Of a stretch of DNA of 64,000 bases, positions 19,187-31,200 are shown one piece after another. The notes under the pieces were generated by a model. The model made no database searches and was not told the DNA's origin. It saw only the letters and a program-made list of their open reading frames with translations. Source of the stretch: Gottfriedia solisilvae (GTDB taxonomy: Bacteria; Bacillota; Bacilli; Bacillales; Bacillaceae_G); assembly GCF_002128405.1 (NCBI RefSeq), contig NZ_NETJ01000003.1:496001-560000 (forward strand). The letters run 5' to 3'. The position numbers and the translations under genes are program-made. How positions within the stretch are numbered: position 1 is the first letter of the stretch; each line of letters starts with the position of its first letter.

Positions 19187-19342
19187 ATGAGATCTGCAAT
19201 TATAGGTTCATCATCAGCTATTAATATCTTGAAAGAACGCTTAGGTTTTAAACAGGAAGGTATAATCAGACAAGCATAATGGTTATATGACCATTATGTA
19301 GATCATGTAATATATGGGCTTTTGGATGAGGAATGGATATGA
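19187..19342 (+). pseudogene. GNAT acetyltransferase C-terminal relic
   Basis: In one frame it reads ILKERLGFKQEGIIRQA, stop, WLYDHYVDHVIYGLL and DEEW. This is the C-terminal signature of RimJ/RimL-type GNAT acetyltransferases (LGF-x-x-EG, then YGLL-x-x-EW). An in-frame TAA follows RQA. The first two thirds of the gene are missing. Not expected to be functional. Confidence 0.75.
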
Positions 19343-19453
19343 ATTATAATTGAACCAACGCATGCTATAGTATGAATTCGCTCTGCTTTTTCATCGATTT
19401 AATAGGTTTTATGCTGATATATAGGTATAAATCGCAAATATAATTACCGTACT

Positions 19454-19490
19454 AAATAGCAACTGACTAAAAAATAGGCAGTTGCTATTT
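19454..19490. terminator. Hairpin with perfect 12-bp stem
   Basis: AAATAGCAACTG and CAGTTGCTATTT with a 13-nt loop. It is downstream of the minus-strand pair at 19678-20224 and could terminate it; the T-run is short on both strands. Apart from this hairpin, 19343-19677 shows no gene. Confidence 0.5.
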
Positions 19491-19677
19491 TATGTGCGAT
19501 TTAAAATGCGAAAATAGTAAGTGGCATTTTATTAAAATCAAAAGATGAAAAAAATCATATGAAATCTGCGGATAACAGTAATTATCCAAATCTTCTCTGA
19601 TATAAGGAGTGAGTATGTTCATAAGCATATCCTGTAATTCATAAAATATTGAATTAGGGTTAATGCTAAACCATTTG

Positions 19678-19989
19678 TTACTCTTTTTGCTTTTCTTTTT
19701 GGTACATTTCATACATTATATTGAGGTTTTCTTTTTGATCAAGTATTTCTTTGGTTGTTTTCCCCTCGTGCTTTTCTCTGGCATGTTTTGCATATTTGGA
19801 GTAGTTTGTCCACTTTTCACACAGAGGGCAAGGGACATTATTACCAATCCGAAAATGAATAAGTGAAAAATAAGAAGATTTATCATCTTTTATACAAGTA
19901 GAACTATCGTCATTTGGGCTTTCTTTACACTCGAATGATTCATCAATATCAAATATCTTTGATCCTGACTTTTCATTCATTAAAAGCAC
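19678..19989 (-). CDS. Small protein with a C2H2-like zinc finger
   Basis: 103 aa from a GTG start that has AAGGA 9 nt upstream, 16 bases after the stop of the preceding gene. The first 45 residues are acidic and Ser-rich without a recognisable domain. Residues 54-74 show C54-x2-C57-x11-H69-x4-H74 (PCPLCEKW, then HAREKH), a plausible C2H2-type zinc knuckle. The C terminus is a charged helix ending in KEKQKE. I do not recognise the family. It probably binds nucleic acid or protein in the cytoplasm (inference). It forms a two-gene operon with the 20006 gene. Confidence 0.65.
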   Translation of the reverse strand: MLLMNEKSGSKIFDIDESFECKESPNDDSSTCIKDDKSSYFSLIHFRIGNNVPCPLCEKWTNYSKYAKHAREKHEGKTTKEILDQKENLNIMYEMYQKEKQKE

Positions 19990-20005
19990 AATTTTATTCC
20001 TTAAT

Positions 20006-20224
20006 TCATGTTTTTCGGCGATTAAAAGCGGAACCCATAGAATCGCTTAATGATTTTTCAAATTTAGGATTTTTAAATAAAGGCATTTTGGATTTTATTC
20101 TCATTATTGCTAAATCTAGACTTTGTTCTAATTCCGGATTTTTAATAATGAGCTTAGCGACGTTTTCCTCAAATGAAGGGTCACCAATTGCCTGAAGTAG
20201 ATCCTCTGCTGAAATTTTAGCCAT
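20006..20224 (-). CDS. Small hypothetical protein
   Basis: 72 aa, ATG start with AAAGGGA 10 nt upstream. Predicted all-helical and charged: ISAEDLLQAIGDPSFEENVA near the start, then KNPELEQSLDLAI. No signal peptide, membrane segment or known motif is seen. It is first of two genes on the minus strand, ending 16 bases before the zinc-knuckle gene, so the two are probably co-transcribed. Function unknown. Confidence 0.65.
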   Translation of the reverse strand: MAKISAEDLLQAIGDPSFEENVAKLIIKNPELEQSLDLAIMRIKSKMPLFKNPKFEKSLSDSMGSAFNRRKT

Positions 20225-20269
20225 GTTTTCATTCCCTTTTGTATATATTCAAGGAGTTATTTCTAATAC

Positions 20270-20299
20270 GAAAAAGCTAATTTTTTTGTTAGCTTTTTC
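20270..20299. terminator. Hairpin with 11-bp stem and T-rich loop
   Basis: GAAAAAGCTAA and TTAGCTTTTTC with an 8-nt loop. It lies just upstream of the minus-strand pair. It may be a terminator left from a lost plus-strand gene. Confidence 0.45.
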
Positions 20300-20441
20300 A
20301 TATTATGTTTAAAATATCATTTAAGAAAAGTAACGAAAAAGTAACAAATCAGGAATTTTTAAAAATAATTAGTAGATACCAAAAATCACCAAATGCTTTA
20401 ATATCAGTACTTTAGGAGATACTAAATAACTATAAAATACT

Positions 20442-20495
20442 AGCGCTCTACTTTGACAGGGTAGGGGTCGATGGTTCAAGACCAGTTGGGATCAT
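20442..20495 (+). pseudogene. tRNA-Val(GAC) relic, 3' part
   Basis: An anticodon arm CTACT-TTGACAG-GGTAG with a GAC anticodon, a variable region GGGGTCG, and a damaged T-arm (GATGG, TTCAAGA, CCAGT) before TGGGATC resemble Bacillus tRNA-Val(GAC). The acceptor 5' strand and most of the D-arm are missing, and the T-stem does not pair. Not a working tRNA. Confidence 0.6.
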
Positions 20496-20571
20496 ACTTT
20501 ACCACAACAGCGTTGGCACAATATTTTGTCAGATCAAATTGCATGGAGAGTTGCAATCAAGTTTTGACCGA

Positions 20572-20618
20572 AACACTTCGTACATTCTAAATTTTAGAAT
20601 GTACGAAGTGTTTTTTGT
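20572..20618 (+). terminator. Very long perfect hairpin, terminator-like
   Basis: A 20-bp perfect inverted repeat around one base: AACACTTCGTACATTCTAAA and its complement, followed by TTTTGTT. It is 77 bases after the tRNA relic and may have been the tRNA terminator. Confidence 0.75.
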
Positions 20619-21167
20619 TGTCTATAAAATAATTCGATGAAAAAGTAAAACTCGGTAAATTTTACGTTAATCCTCCAATGTAATCATCTTCATATAAACA
20701 GATCCTTTATTTATATTGGACTTCTATACTAAGTTCATAGTTTTTTATATAGTATTTTTGATACTTTCATCGCAATATGCTAGGTCTTTTCCACTGATTC
20801 CTCGGCAATGTTTTAGAAAAAATAGTTAACTATTAAAGAATTTAGTTTGATTTTTCCTAATTTTCTTTTGTAAGTCTTTAGCAAAATCTGACAAAAAGAT
20901 TAATAACTTTCCAGAAAAAAACATATTTCTTATATTCATTTTATATTTCTATTAAATAATAGATAAAAAACATGCCGAATGAACTAATGGAGATTAAGGG
21001 TGATTCCCCCAATACACGTTCATTAATAGGAGATATACAATTTGAATAGTATTTATATTTGACCACAAAAATATGAAAATAGTAAATCTCTATTTGCTTT
21101 TTCTATTGAACTATATTGATACAAAGTGGATTTAAATAAATACAAAATTAAATTAGGAGAGTTGTTA
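20619..21167. other. Intergenic upstream region of the 21168 protease
   Basis: No gene is seen. Near 20988-21017 is GGAGATTA followed by TTCCCCCAATACACG. A very similar block precedes the protease relic at about 38502-38520, and shorter matches occur near 25157, 54033 and 54181. Confidence 0.5.
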
Positions 21168-24100
21168 ATGAAAAATGGGAAATTAAAAGCGTTTAAAGTA
21201 ATGTCCACTGCAGCTTTAACATCTTTGATTTTTACATCTTTAACAGTTTTTGCCGAAAACAATGACATATCATTCCAAACAGATTCAACGGATGAGGTCG
21301 TAGAGCAGGGAGCACCATTATTAGCCAGACATAATGAGGAAATCAATCAAGAAGACTCAATTTATAAAGATGTAAAAAATGATGCTCTAACTAAAGAATA
21401 TAAACCAGATGAACTAGTTCGCTTAATTGTAGAAGTGGAGCAGCCAACAGAAAACGAGGATACACCACAAAATAAAAGAACTCTATTTAAAGAAAAGCAA
21501 GACAAAGTCATTGAGCAGATGACAAAAGAAAAAAATTCTAAATCGAATGCTGTAATGAAATTGAAACATCGATATTTTGAGGGATTTAACGGATTCAGTG
21601 TAGAAACAGAATATCAAAATTTAAAAGAAATTCAGTCGATCCCAGGGGTTACACATGTTTCTGTTGCCAGAACTTATAAGGAAAATATGGCAGCAAGTAA
21701 AGATTTAGTACAAGCTCAAAAAGTATGGGAGCAATATGGTTATAAAGGAGAAGGATTAGTAGTAGGGGTAATAGATTCTGGGATTGATTATACGCACAAA
21801 GATATGAAATTATCTGATGAAGCTAAAGCGAAAGAAAAATGGACTCAAGATAAAATGAATCAAAAAATGGCACAGACGGATGTTAATGAAGTTTGGTATA
21901 CAGATAAAGTCCCAACAGGCTATGACTGGGCAGACAACGATACGAATGTCATTCCTGGACCAAAAGGTAGCTCACATGGTACACATGTGGCTGGAACAAT
22001 TGGCGCAAATGGTGACGAAACGAAAGGTGGAGTGGCCGGAATTGCACCAGGTGTTCAGCTTATAGCTGAAAAGGTATTTTCAGATAATGCTAGCGGAGCC
22101 TATGAAGATGATATTATTGCTGGAATCGAACATGCTGTCACAATGGGTGCGGATGTTATCAACATGAGCTTAGGTGTTGATGCAGGCTATGTAGATGAAG
22201 AATATGATCCGATTCAAAAAGCGATCCGAGTTGCAACTGAACAAGGAACACTTGTTGTCGTAGCAGCAGGAAATTCAGCCTACAGTACAAAGAATACTCT
22301 TTCTGTCCCATCTTTAAGGCCATTTGCAGAAGATCCTGATATTGGAACAGTTGGTTCGCCGGGTGTGAGCCCATTTGCATTGTCAGTGGCTTCATATGAA
22401 AATACTAAATTACATTTATATGGATTATCAGATGGAGCTGGTCTAACGATTCCATTCAGAGATCAAACACAGTTTCCTGCATCGTATAATTTTAAAGTTT
22501 CTAAGAATCTTTTGCCTGATACCAACTATGATATGGTGTTTGTAGGAGAAGGAATAAAAGCTACAGATTATCCTAAAGGAAAAACTGGCTATATTGCCGT
22601 TGTTAAATTATTAAATTCATATAGTACTGTTTCTTCAATTCAGTGGACGGCTAAAAGTGCTGGCGCAAAGGCTATTATTATGATCCCGCCTACAGTATGG
22701 TCAGATTATACTAGTTTACCAGTAACGCCAACTGCAGTACCGACGGCTTCAACAGGTAAAGCTGATGGGGAAGCGCTGTTAAGTAAAATAAGAAGTATGC
22801 CAAGCGGTCAATATTTAAGTATGAAATTTGCAGGTGATATTTGGGGAAACAACCCGTCAAAGGATACTATGTCGTATTTTTCATCGATGGGTACTACAAC
22901 TACATTAGATTTTAAACCGGAAATGTCAGCTCCCGGAGGAAATATTTATTCCACTATACCTGGAAATGATTATGAAGTGATGAGCGGTACATCCATGGCA
23001 ACACCTCATGTAGCGGGCGGTGCAACATTGTTATTGCAAAGTCTTTATCAAAAAGGGTTAAAACATTCAGAAGATACAATATTAAAGTCAAAAATTGCTT
23101 TAATGAATTCATCTAAAGTAGTGATGGATCCAAGAACTGATGGAGAAGTTCCATATTCACCACGTATACAAGGATCTGGGGTAATGCAAATTCAAAATGC
23201 TATTAATACGCCAGTCATTGTGACAAATAGAAATGCTCCGTTAGAACAGGCGGGTGCTGTTGCATTAAAGGAAATCGGGCAAGAAACGCAGTTTAAATTA
23301 AATATGCAGGCATTTGACGCTCCAAAAGGGAAAAATAATAGTGCTGATATCGAATACAATGTCTATGTTGATTTATTGAAAGATAAAACGGAAACGAAAG
23401 AATTTGATTTTGATGGGGATGGACAAATAGAACCAAAAGAATATTTAAGTTTAACAAGCGAACGTATTAGTGGTGCAACTGTTACTGTTAATGATCATAT
23501 CGTTTCAGAAAAAACAGGAGCTTTAGTTAAAATCAAATCGGGTCAAACGAAAATGCTGACTGTAAATGTCTCATTACCAGATTCCTTAAAGAAAAATAGT
23601 TTTGTTGAAGGATTTGTTCGTCTTGTTCCAGTACAGAAGGATCAAGATAAAGCTGTTTCTCTATCTATACCTTATATGGGCTTCTATGGAAAATGGGATG
23701 AACTGCGTAATATCGATGCACCAGCTTGGGATAAAGATGCCTTTGTAGGATATACGGCACTTTGGGATGATATGACAGAAGGTGGAGCGCCGTTAGGGTT
23801 TGATGGCAAAGGATTTAAGGTAAATCATATAGCTTATTCGCCAAATTATCTTAACACTGGGATTTTTGCGGGATTCCAAGCACTACGTAATTTAGAAAAA
23901 GTTGAATCTTATATTGAAGATAAAGATGGAAATCTCATTAAAAATTTAGGAGACTTTAGTGAATATACTGGAACTGGGCAACCATGGAAATTCAGAAAAA
24001 ATATTATGTCATATGGAGATATTAAGTATGATGGTTATAAATGGGATATGAAAGATCCTTCTGGACAATACGTTCCTGACGGTATCTACCAATATGTACT

Positions 24101-24710
24101 GAAAACAACATTAGATTATCCAAACGCAAGACCACAGATAGTAAAAATGCCAATGGTAGTTGATTCCATCGGGCCAAAAGTTTCAGATATTAAAGTTACG
24201 CCAGTGAATGGAAAATATGAAATTACATTTAATGCGGTAGATAATGCAAGTGATTATATGAATGCCATTGTTTATGTAAATGGTCAATATTATGAAGTGA
24301 ATAATCAGAAAACATCTCTACTTGTTAACGCAGAACCGAAAAGTATTGTTATTTTAGGGATTGATTATGCAGGAAATGTATCTTGGACTCCATGGGGAGA
24401 TCCAAGTTATATAAAATCTGGTATGGCGATTCAAACTTGGGGTGTAACACCGGCTACTGGTATAAACCAAACAAAACCAGCGAAAATTACTGGTTATGCG
24501 TATAATCGAGGTGACTGGACGATTAATGTAAAAAATTCAACTGGTCAAATTGTAGAGACATCTTCATTGAAGAATGAACATACATTGAAAGGAAGCTGGG
24601 CACCTGATAAAAATCTTCCAAATGGTACCTATACGATTACATTAGAACTTGTGACAAAGGATGGTTTTAAAGTAACATCGACACCTAAAACAGTAACCGT
24701 TATTCAATAA
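21168..24710 (+). CDS. S8 cell-envelope-type serine protease
   Basis: 1180 aa from ATG 21168, chosen because TAGGAGAG lies 7 nt upstream; an upstream GTG would add 14 residues and disrupt the signal peptide. Order: signal peptide (1-30), inhibitor I9 propeptide (about 65-175), and S8 core with Asp203 (IDSGIDYTH), His270 (SSHGTHVAG) and Ser609 (SGTSMATPH). A PA-like insert lies at about 410-560. An Fn3-like/C5a-peptidase middle domain (about 690-850) includes PYMGFYGKW, and further beta-sandwich domains run to the end (VTVIQ). This layout resembles lactocepin-type proteinases without a sortase anchor. A decayed copy of its catalytic region lies at 38700-39079. Confidence 0.93.
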   Translation: MKNGKLKAFKVMSTAALTSLIFTSLTVFAENNDISFQTDSTDEVVEQGAPLLARHNEEINQEDSIYKDVKNDALTKEYKPDELVRLIVEVEQPTENEDTPQNKRTLFKEKQDKVIEQMTKEKNSKSNAVMKLKHRYFEGFNGFSVETEYQNLKEIQSIPGVTHVSVARTYKENMAASKDLVQAQKVWEQYGYKGEGLVVGVIDSGIDYTHKDMKLSDEAKAKEKWTQDKMNQKMAQTDVNEVWYTDKVPTGYDWADNDTNVIPGPKGSSHGTHVAGTIGANGDETKGGVAGIAPGVQLIAEKVFSDNASGAYEDDIIAGIEHAVTMGADVINMSLGVDAGYVDEEYDPIQKAIRVATEQGTLVVVAAGNSAYSTKNTLSVPSLRPFAEDPDIGTVGSPGVSPFALSVASYENTKLHLYGLSDGAGLTIPFRDQTQFPASYNFKVSKNLLPDTNYDMVFVGEGIKATDYPKGKTGYIAVVKLLNSYSTVSSIQWTAKSAGAKAIIMIPPTVWSDYTSLPVTPTAVPTASTGKADGEALLSKIRSMPSGQYLSMKFAGDIWGNNPSKDTMSYFSSMGTTTTLDFKPEMSAPGGNIYSTIPGNDYEVMSGTSMATPHVAGGATLLLQSLYQKGLKHSEDTILKSKIALMNSSKVVMDPRTDGEVPYSPRIQGSGVMQIQNAINTPVIVTNRNAPLEQAGAVALKEIGQETQFKLNMQAFDAPKGKNNSADIEYNVYVDLLKDKTETKEFDFDGDGQIEPKEYLSLTSERISGATVTVNDHIVSEKTGALVKIKSGQTKMLTVNVSLPDSLKKNSFVEGFVRLVPVQKDQDKAVSLSIPYMGFYGKWDELRNIDAPAWDKDAFVGYTALWDDMTEGGAPLGFDGKGFKVNHIAYSPNYLNTGIFAGFQALRNLEKVESYIEDKDGNLIKNLGDFSEYTGTGQPWKFRKNIMSYGDIKYDGYKWDMKDPSGQYVPDGIYQYVLKTTLDYPNARPQIVKMPMVVDSIGPKVSDIKVTPVNGKYEITFNAVDNASDYMNAIVYVNGQYYEVNNQKTSLLVNAEPKSIVILGIDYAGNVSWTPWGDPSYIKSGMAIQTWGVTPATGINQTKPAKITGYAYNRGDWTINVKNSTGQIVETSSLKNEHTLKGSWAPDKNLPNGTYTITLELVTKDGFKVTSTPKTVTVIQ

Positions 24711-24794
24711 TCTAATAATGGGATATATATCTTTCAAGGACTTCACTTCAAAAGTTTAGTGAACAGTTTAAATTTACTTATTATTAATAGTATT

Positions 24795-24833
24795 AAAATG
24801 GCTCTAGTGAAAACTGGAGCCATTTTGTTTTTT
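24795..24833 (+). terminator. Rho-independent terminator
   Basis: AAAATGGCTC and GAGCCATTTT, with inner AGT/ACT pairing and a GAAA loop, followed by TTTTTT. Confidence 0.9.
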
Positions 24834-25295
24834 GAGGATAATAGATTCTAAAAGAGACTTTCTAAATACATTTTATTGCGATGAAGCTTAAAGTCATATT
24901 TACTACTCAATAAACCAACTATATTATTAAAAATCTTGTAAATTTATGGGATTTAATAGTTTATTAAAATAAAAGTATTAAAAACCCTTAATTTTGCTCA
25001 AGTTGGAAAGTATTCATTGCAATGCTTACCTAATAAATATGGGAAGAAAGTCTATAGGTTTTGAGAAATTCTGGCAAAAAAACGCATGATAATTTGTATT
25101 TTTAAAAGAAAAGGTTGGATTGTGTCGAAATGTGCCAAAGAAAAATGAGTGTTATTTTCCCAATACACGATTTGCTTAAGCTCAAGTAACATTAATTATA
25201 TTCAAAGTATTCTTAAAGTTATAAATACTTTGGAAATACAACGATTTATTTGAGCATACGATTAGATCTTCATTAGGCTCGGTAGGGGGGAGAAT
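24834..25295. other. Intergenic upstream region of the 25296 protease
   Basis: No gene is seen. TTTCCCAATACACG occurs near 25157, as upstream of the 21168 protease. TTGAGC/GCTCAA-like pieces near 25170 and 25250 are too irregular to call. Confidence 0.45.
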
Positions 25296-28200
25296 ATGAA
25301 ACATAGAAAAAAGATTAGTAAAAAACAAACAAGAAGAATGATTTCGATCTTTACGTTGAGTGCTATGGTTTTTAATTTTGCACTACCACAGAGTTTACAA
25401 CTCGTACATGCTGATTCAGACCCAAAACAGCAAACTGTATCTAATGGAAGTTTTAATGCTGAAGAAGTAAACCGAATACTTGCGGGTCTTACTCCTGAGC
25501 AAAAAGCAAACATAAATAAGCTAACTGGGGCAGATAATTCGAAGAAAATCCATGTAGACCAAAAGGATCTACGAAGTGAAAAAAATATCAATGTTATCGT
25601 TCAATTTAAAGAAGATCCAGCAAAAATTCAAATGATTAAAAAGTCATTGGCTAATGGTGGTGCTACTTTAAATAGCCAAGCTTTTTCAAGCGATTATTCT
25701 GAAGCACAAAAAAAGGTTGAAGCTTCTCACGCAAAGTTTAAAAACTTTGTATCATCAAACCAACCTAAGACTCAAATTGTAGGCGGAAAATCTATTAAAA
25801 CATCAATGAGTATTACGCGAGAATATTCAGAAGCATTTAATGGAGTTTCTGTATCTCTTCCAGCAAAATTAATTGAAAAAGTTGCGGAAAATCCTGATGT
25901 TGCTTCTGTTTGGTCCCAAGTAGAATATACAGTTGCTGACGGATCAACGCCAAAAGCTTCAGTTACAAGTGAATTTGTAGGTAAACCAACAATTGGGCTT
26001 TCTTTATTAGGGTTAGATAAACTTCAAGCTGAAGGTCATACAGGTATTATTAAATCTGGCCCTCGTGCAGGCCAAAAAGTTAAGGTTGGTGTATTAGATA
26101 CAGGTATTGATTACAACCACCCTGATTTAAAGGCTGTATATAAAGGTGGACATGACTTAGTTAATAACGAAGGATTCGATGCAAATGGAAATGTTAAGTA
26201 TGTAGATGACCATGATCCAATGGAAACTACTTATGATGATTGGGTAGCTGATAAAGCGAATCCAAATGCAATCGTTGGACAACCTCCAGCAGATTATAAG
26301 CTATATATTACGTCTCATGGGACTCACGTTTCAGGAACAATTGCTGCAAACACGACAAATAATAACAACGTATATTCAGCAAATGGTGTAGCTCCAGATG
26401 TAGACCTATATGGTTACCGTGTATTAGGACCAGGTGGACGTGGAACTTCTGACTCGGTATTAAACGGTATTGACCAAGCTGTTAAGGATGATATGGATGT
26501 CATCAATCTTTCGCTTGGAGCAACGGTTAATGATCCGTTTTATCCAACAAGTATCGCTATTAACAATGCTACATTAGCCGGTGTAGTGTGTGATGTTGCA
26601 GCAGGAAACAATGGTCCAGGACAAGCTACTGTAGGCTCTCCGGGAACTTCTGCATTAGCAATAACGGTTGGTGCAAGTACAATCCCAGGAGAAATTCCAG
26701 TAATGACCATTAAGAACGGTTCAGCATCATACCAATCACGTTTATTTGGTAAAACCTTCGCACAAGCAGATGATGCTTTTAAAGGACAAACATTTCCAAT
26801 TGTTGATGTCGGTTTAGGAAGTGTGGCTGATTACAATGGATTAGATATGTCTAGTAAGATTGCTCTTGTAAAGCGTGGAGGAGAGTTTTTACAGACAAAA
26901 ATGGCAAATGCTCATAAAGCCGGCGTAGCAGGTATGATTATTTGGAACAATACTGCCGATGCAGATAGCCAAGGATATATAAACAACTTCCTAGGCGTTA
27001 GCATGGATAATGTTTATTCTGTTTCATTGACTCAAGCACAGGGACAAGTACTTTCTGAAGCTATTTCAAAGGATCCTAAATCTGCTACGATTACTTACCC
27101 AGCTACACTTGATGTGCCAATCTCAAAGAAAGGCGACGAGTTAGCAAGCTTCAGCTCAACTGGTCCGGTAAAAGATTGGACAATCAAACCAGATGTTGTA
27201 GCACCAGGTGTTGACATTTCGTCTACTGTTCCATATGACGTTTGGGAGCCACAAGATGGTGTGAGCGTAGAAAACAGAGATTATAAGTTTGCTTATGAAT
27301 TAATGTCAGGGACTTCAATGGCGACGCCACATGTTGCAGGTATTTCAGCATTGATTTTGGCTGCAAATCCTGAATATACTCCGGCAGATGTCAAGTCGGC
27401 TTTAATGAATACAGCTAAGGATATTAACACAGATTCAAAGACTTATAGTGTATACCAGGTCGGTGCTGGTCGTGTTAATCCTGCTCGTGCAATTAAAGAG
27501 AAGGTAAAAATCCAAGTTATAGAAAAAGCATACGCAACTGATTCAGATAATACACTACACCAGGTTGAAAACCTTACAGGTAGTATGTTCTTTGGTTTTA
27601 AAGGTAGAGGAGAAGGCGCAACAAACGGTTCTGATGATGTAGTTTCATCAAAAGATTTTAACGTAACGAACCAAGGAACTAGCAGTAAAACATTTAATGT
27701 AAGTACTGAATTTATTTCAACAAAGTTTGCTGGCTCGAATAAAGTGGGTCCGGGTACAGGAAATGATGTGAAAATTGATTTTACGGTAGATGGGAAAAAT
27801 GTGTCATCTTTTAATGTTGGCGGAGAAAGTACTGTTAAAGCAACGGCAAAAATTACAGTACCGTCAAATTCGTTAGAGGGAACTTACGAGGGTTATATTA
27901 ACCTACTAAACTCTCAGGACTCATCTGAGTCTTATCGAATTCCGTTTACGATAACAGTAGCTGAAAAGGGAATTAATAAATTCCAAGTAGCGATAAAAGC
28001 GGCGGCAGAAGGAAATCTTTCAGCTTATTATTTATCGGTCAATAACGAAATGGAAAACTACTATGTTGCCATAAAAGACAAGGACGGAAAATATATAGGT
28101 TTAGCCAACATGTTAGCAAACAGTAGTAATTTGATCCCAGGTGTTCAGTATGGCCCACTAATAACACTTTTTAATGGATTCTATCTTCCATTTACAAAGG

Positions 28201-31200
28201 TATACGATGGAACGTATGACAGTTCTGGCATCTCAAACAAAGTGGAAGTGCTAAAAGAAGGTGCTTACTCACTGGAGTTGATCGCAACTGGTAAAGATGG
28301 TAAACGTTACACAGCAGAAGATACGGTTTATGTTGATGGTACGCCACCAACTATGAAGATGGATCAAGACTCCAATGGTGGAATTTATGAAATTGATCCG
28401 ACAGGTTACCTACCTGGACAAGAAATAAAAGGATTCCGTGGTACAGTTTATGACTCAAACATAGACGTGATGAAAAACAATGGAGAAACGTCAGTACCAA
28501 GCCCTAAGGATGGCGTAACGCCAGTTCCTGTTGATCAAGCTTTGAACAGTGTAATAGGTTATCAAGATAGTCAGTTCCCAACAGTTTTCTTTGACACCGA
28601 TGCGAAAGGTCGATTCCATTTTGGCGTGACGGCTGAGGATGTAGCAAATAAAATGGGTAGTGAATTTTATATTGAACCTCAGGATTATTCAGGTGAAAGT
28701 GATGGAACTGTAAACGGACAGACCTATTATTTCATTAAAAAGGGAAATCCGTATGTCACATTAACTTCATCTAATGGAGTAGATGCAGGACCAGGTAACG
28801 AAGATAAAGTAGTTATTGATAATAATAAACCATTCAAAATGACAATGACAACTAAGTATGGAGTAGGAATGACCGGCGGTAAATTTTTGCTGAATAATCA
28901 TAATGTCTATGAATTCAGTAATATTCGCCTTACGGATGAGTATAAAAATTACTTAATCAGTAAAAGTATTGATCCGACTAAAGTGCTTACGGTAAGTCAA
29001 CCGTATAAACATCCAGTTTATGGAATTGGCGAAACAACAGATGTGACGATTTCAAATATTGGTTTAGCGGGCGCACTTGATCATGATATGCCAATTATAG
29101 AAGCAGATGTGACCTATAACGACCCTGATCCGGTTACAGGACCATTCAATTATCAATTGTTACAAGCGAATTTAACTTTGTCAGGTGAAGATACAAAAGT
29201 CGCGTGGTTCCCAACAAATGAACCTTATGTAAGACAGAATATCTCTGTACTTAGAGGGCAAGTGGCAGCGGAATCTTTCGCAAGAAATAATATAATTAAC
29301 CAATATCCTCAATTCACGGTTGATTCTGGTGCGAAGGTAACTGCAACTGATGATAAAGGTAAAAAATTTACAACGGACCAACCAACATCATTTAATAATA
29401 CAATGGCTTATACGTTTATAAACCCTTATTATGCTCTGACAATGGATGTTAGTGACAAGCCATATTCTGTCGAAGCAAGTGTACCAGGACACTTTAAGGG
29501 GTATGAAAAAACACCTGTGATAGGTGAAAACAAATTCGGTTATCGATCAGGTACGATAAAGGACATTCGAGGTCTATTCCCTATCCTTTTAGGTGGAGAT
29601 GTTAACGGTGACAACGTCATCGACATGAAAGATTTGATGAAGGAAATCGATGTTTATTATCAATATAAAAACCTAAATAATTTGAATAACCCGGCAAATA
29701 ATGCAGCAAACAAAACGGCATTCTTAAACACGAACCGTGATGCAGATATTTATTGGATTAAACCAACGGGATTTGGTTACGGAATTGATTACAATGACTT
29801 CTATTACATCTTTAAAAACTTTGGTAAACAAAATCAAAGTGCAATTGATGCAGGGTTAACTGTTCCAACTGCTCAATTAGCAGTAGATCAAGATAAAACT
29901 TTTACAACAGACTATGCAGGCTCAATCACGTTAAATGCAGGTGATACGGTACAGCAAGTTATGCAAAAGCTTAACTTTACAGCTCCAGCACAAACAATTG
30001 CATCAACACCAAAGTTAGAAGACTTGCAAAATGGGGCAACAATCTCTCTTTCTCCTACAAGCACGGTGTTTGTTGATGATGTAGTATGGAGAAAATCAAT
30101 TACAAAAATTATGCTAGGTTCAACGGATGTAACGAATTTAGTAACAATCAACCCGGCATATCTGTATTATGATGCAAATGGTGCACAGCAAACTATGCCA
30201 TCAAAAATTACGTTCCCAGGCTCATTATTCCCGACTGCAACGAATTATACAGTTACAGTGAAGGCTACAGGATACCAAGATGTAACGAAATCTTTAACAA
30301 TATCAGCAGTACCAATTCCGACTCCATCGATTCCAATTATCACAGACCCATCTGTAGCGCATATCGGGAAAGACTTAACATTAACTTTCCAAGAAGATGC
30401 AAATTGGAGAAATGGAATCAATAAGGTGATTGTGACGACAAACTCTGGTAAGAGCATGGATATCAGTAATTTAATCAATCCAGATACGAATCAAAAATAT
30501 TATGACATTAGTAAAGCTGGTCAAATTACGTTCAATGCGAAAACATTCATGACAGATTCGACGCTTGATCCAAAAAATGCTTCAACCTATAATGCAGCGA
30601 CTGTCAACCCTGGTGGAAAAAACTATCTGCCACAACTATACAGATTTACTATTGGCTCAGTAGGTGCAGATGGTACGAATTATCCAGATGTCATCGGAGG
30701 TTTTGATCCAACTTACACTGCTCAACAACCAGTAGGATACAGTATTACGTTTAACAGCCAAGGCGGGTCAGCGTTCAAACCGATGGCAATAGGATTCAAG
30801 GCAGGCTCAAGTAGATCGAATGGTCCGAATAGTGATTTAATCTCATACATGAGACCTGCACCAACTAAACCTGGTTATAAATTCCTAGGTTGGTTTAATG
30901 AAGCGGAAGGTATAACACAGTGGGATCCAGTATCATTTCCTGCAACCGGAGACACAACGGTTTATGCAAAATGGCAAATGAATACAACTCAAAGTTATTC
31001 ACCTGTTGATAAAGCGAACCCGAATGGATTGAAATTTGACGGAAGTAGCGCTGCAAGTGGGATAGGATGGGTACTTGGTGAAGGGGATTTAAAAATCAAT
31101 ATTCCAGACTATTTAACGAATGTTTCTTGGTTAACAAGTAAAGATAAAATTGCAAAAATTGAAGCGAAATTCTATCAAATGAAGAGCGATGGTTCAACAG

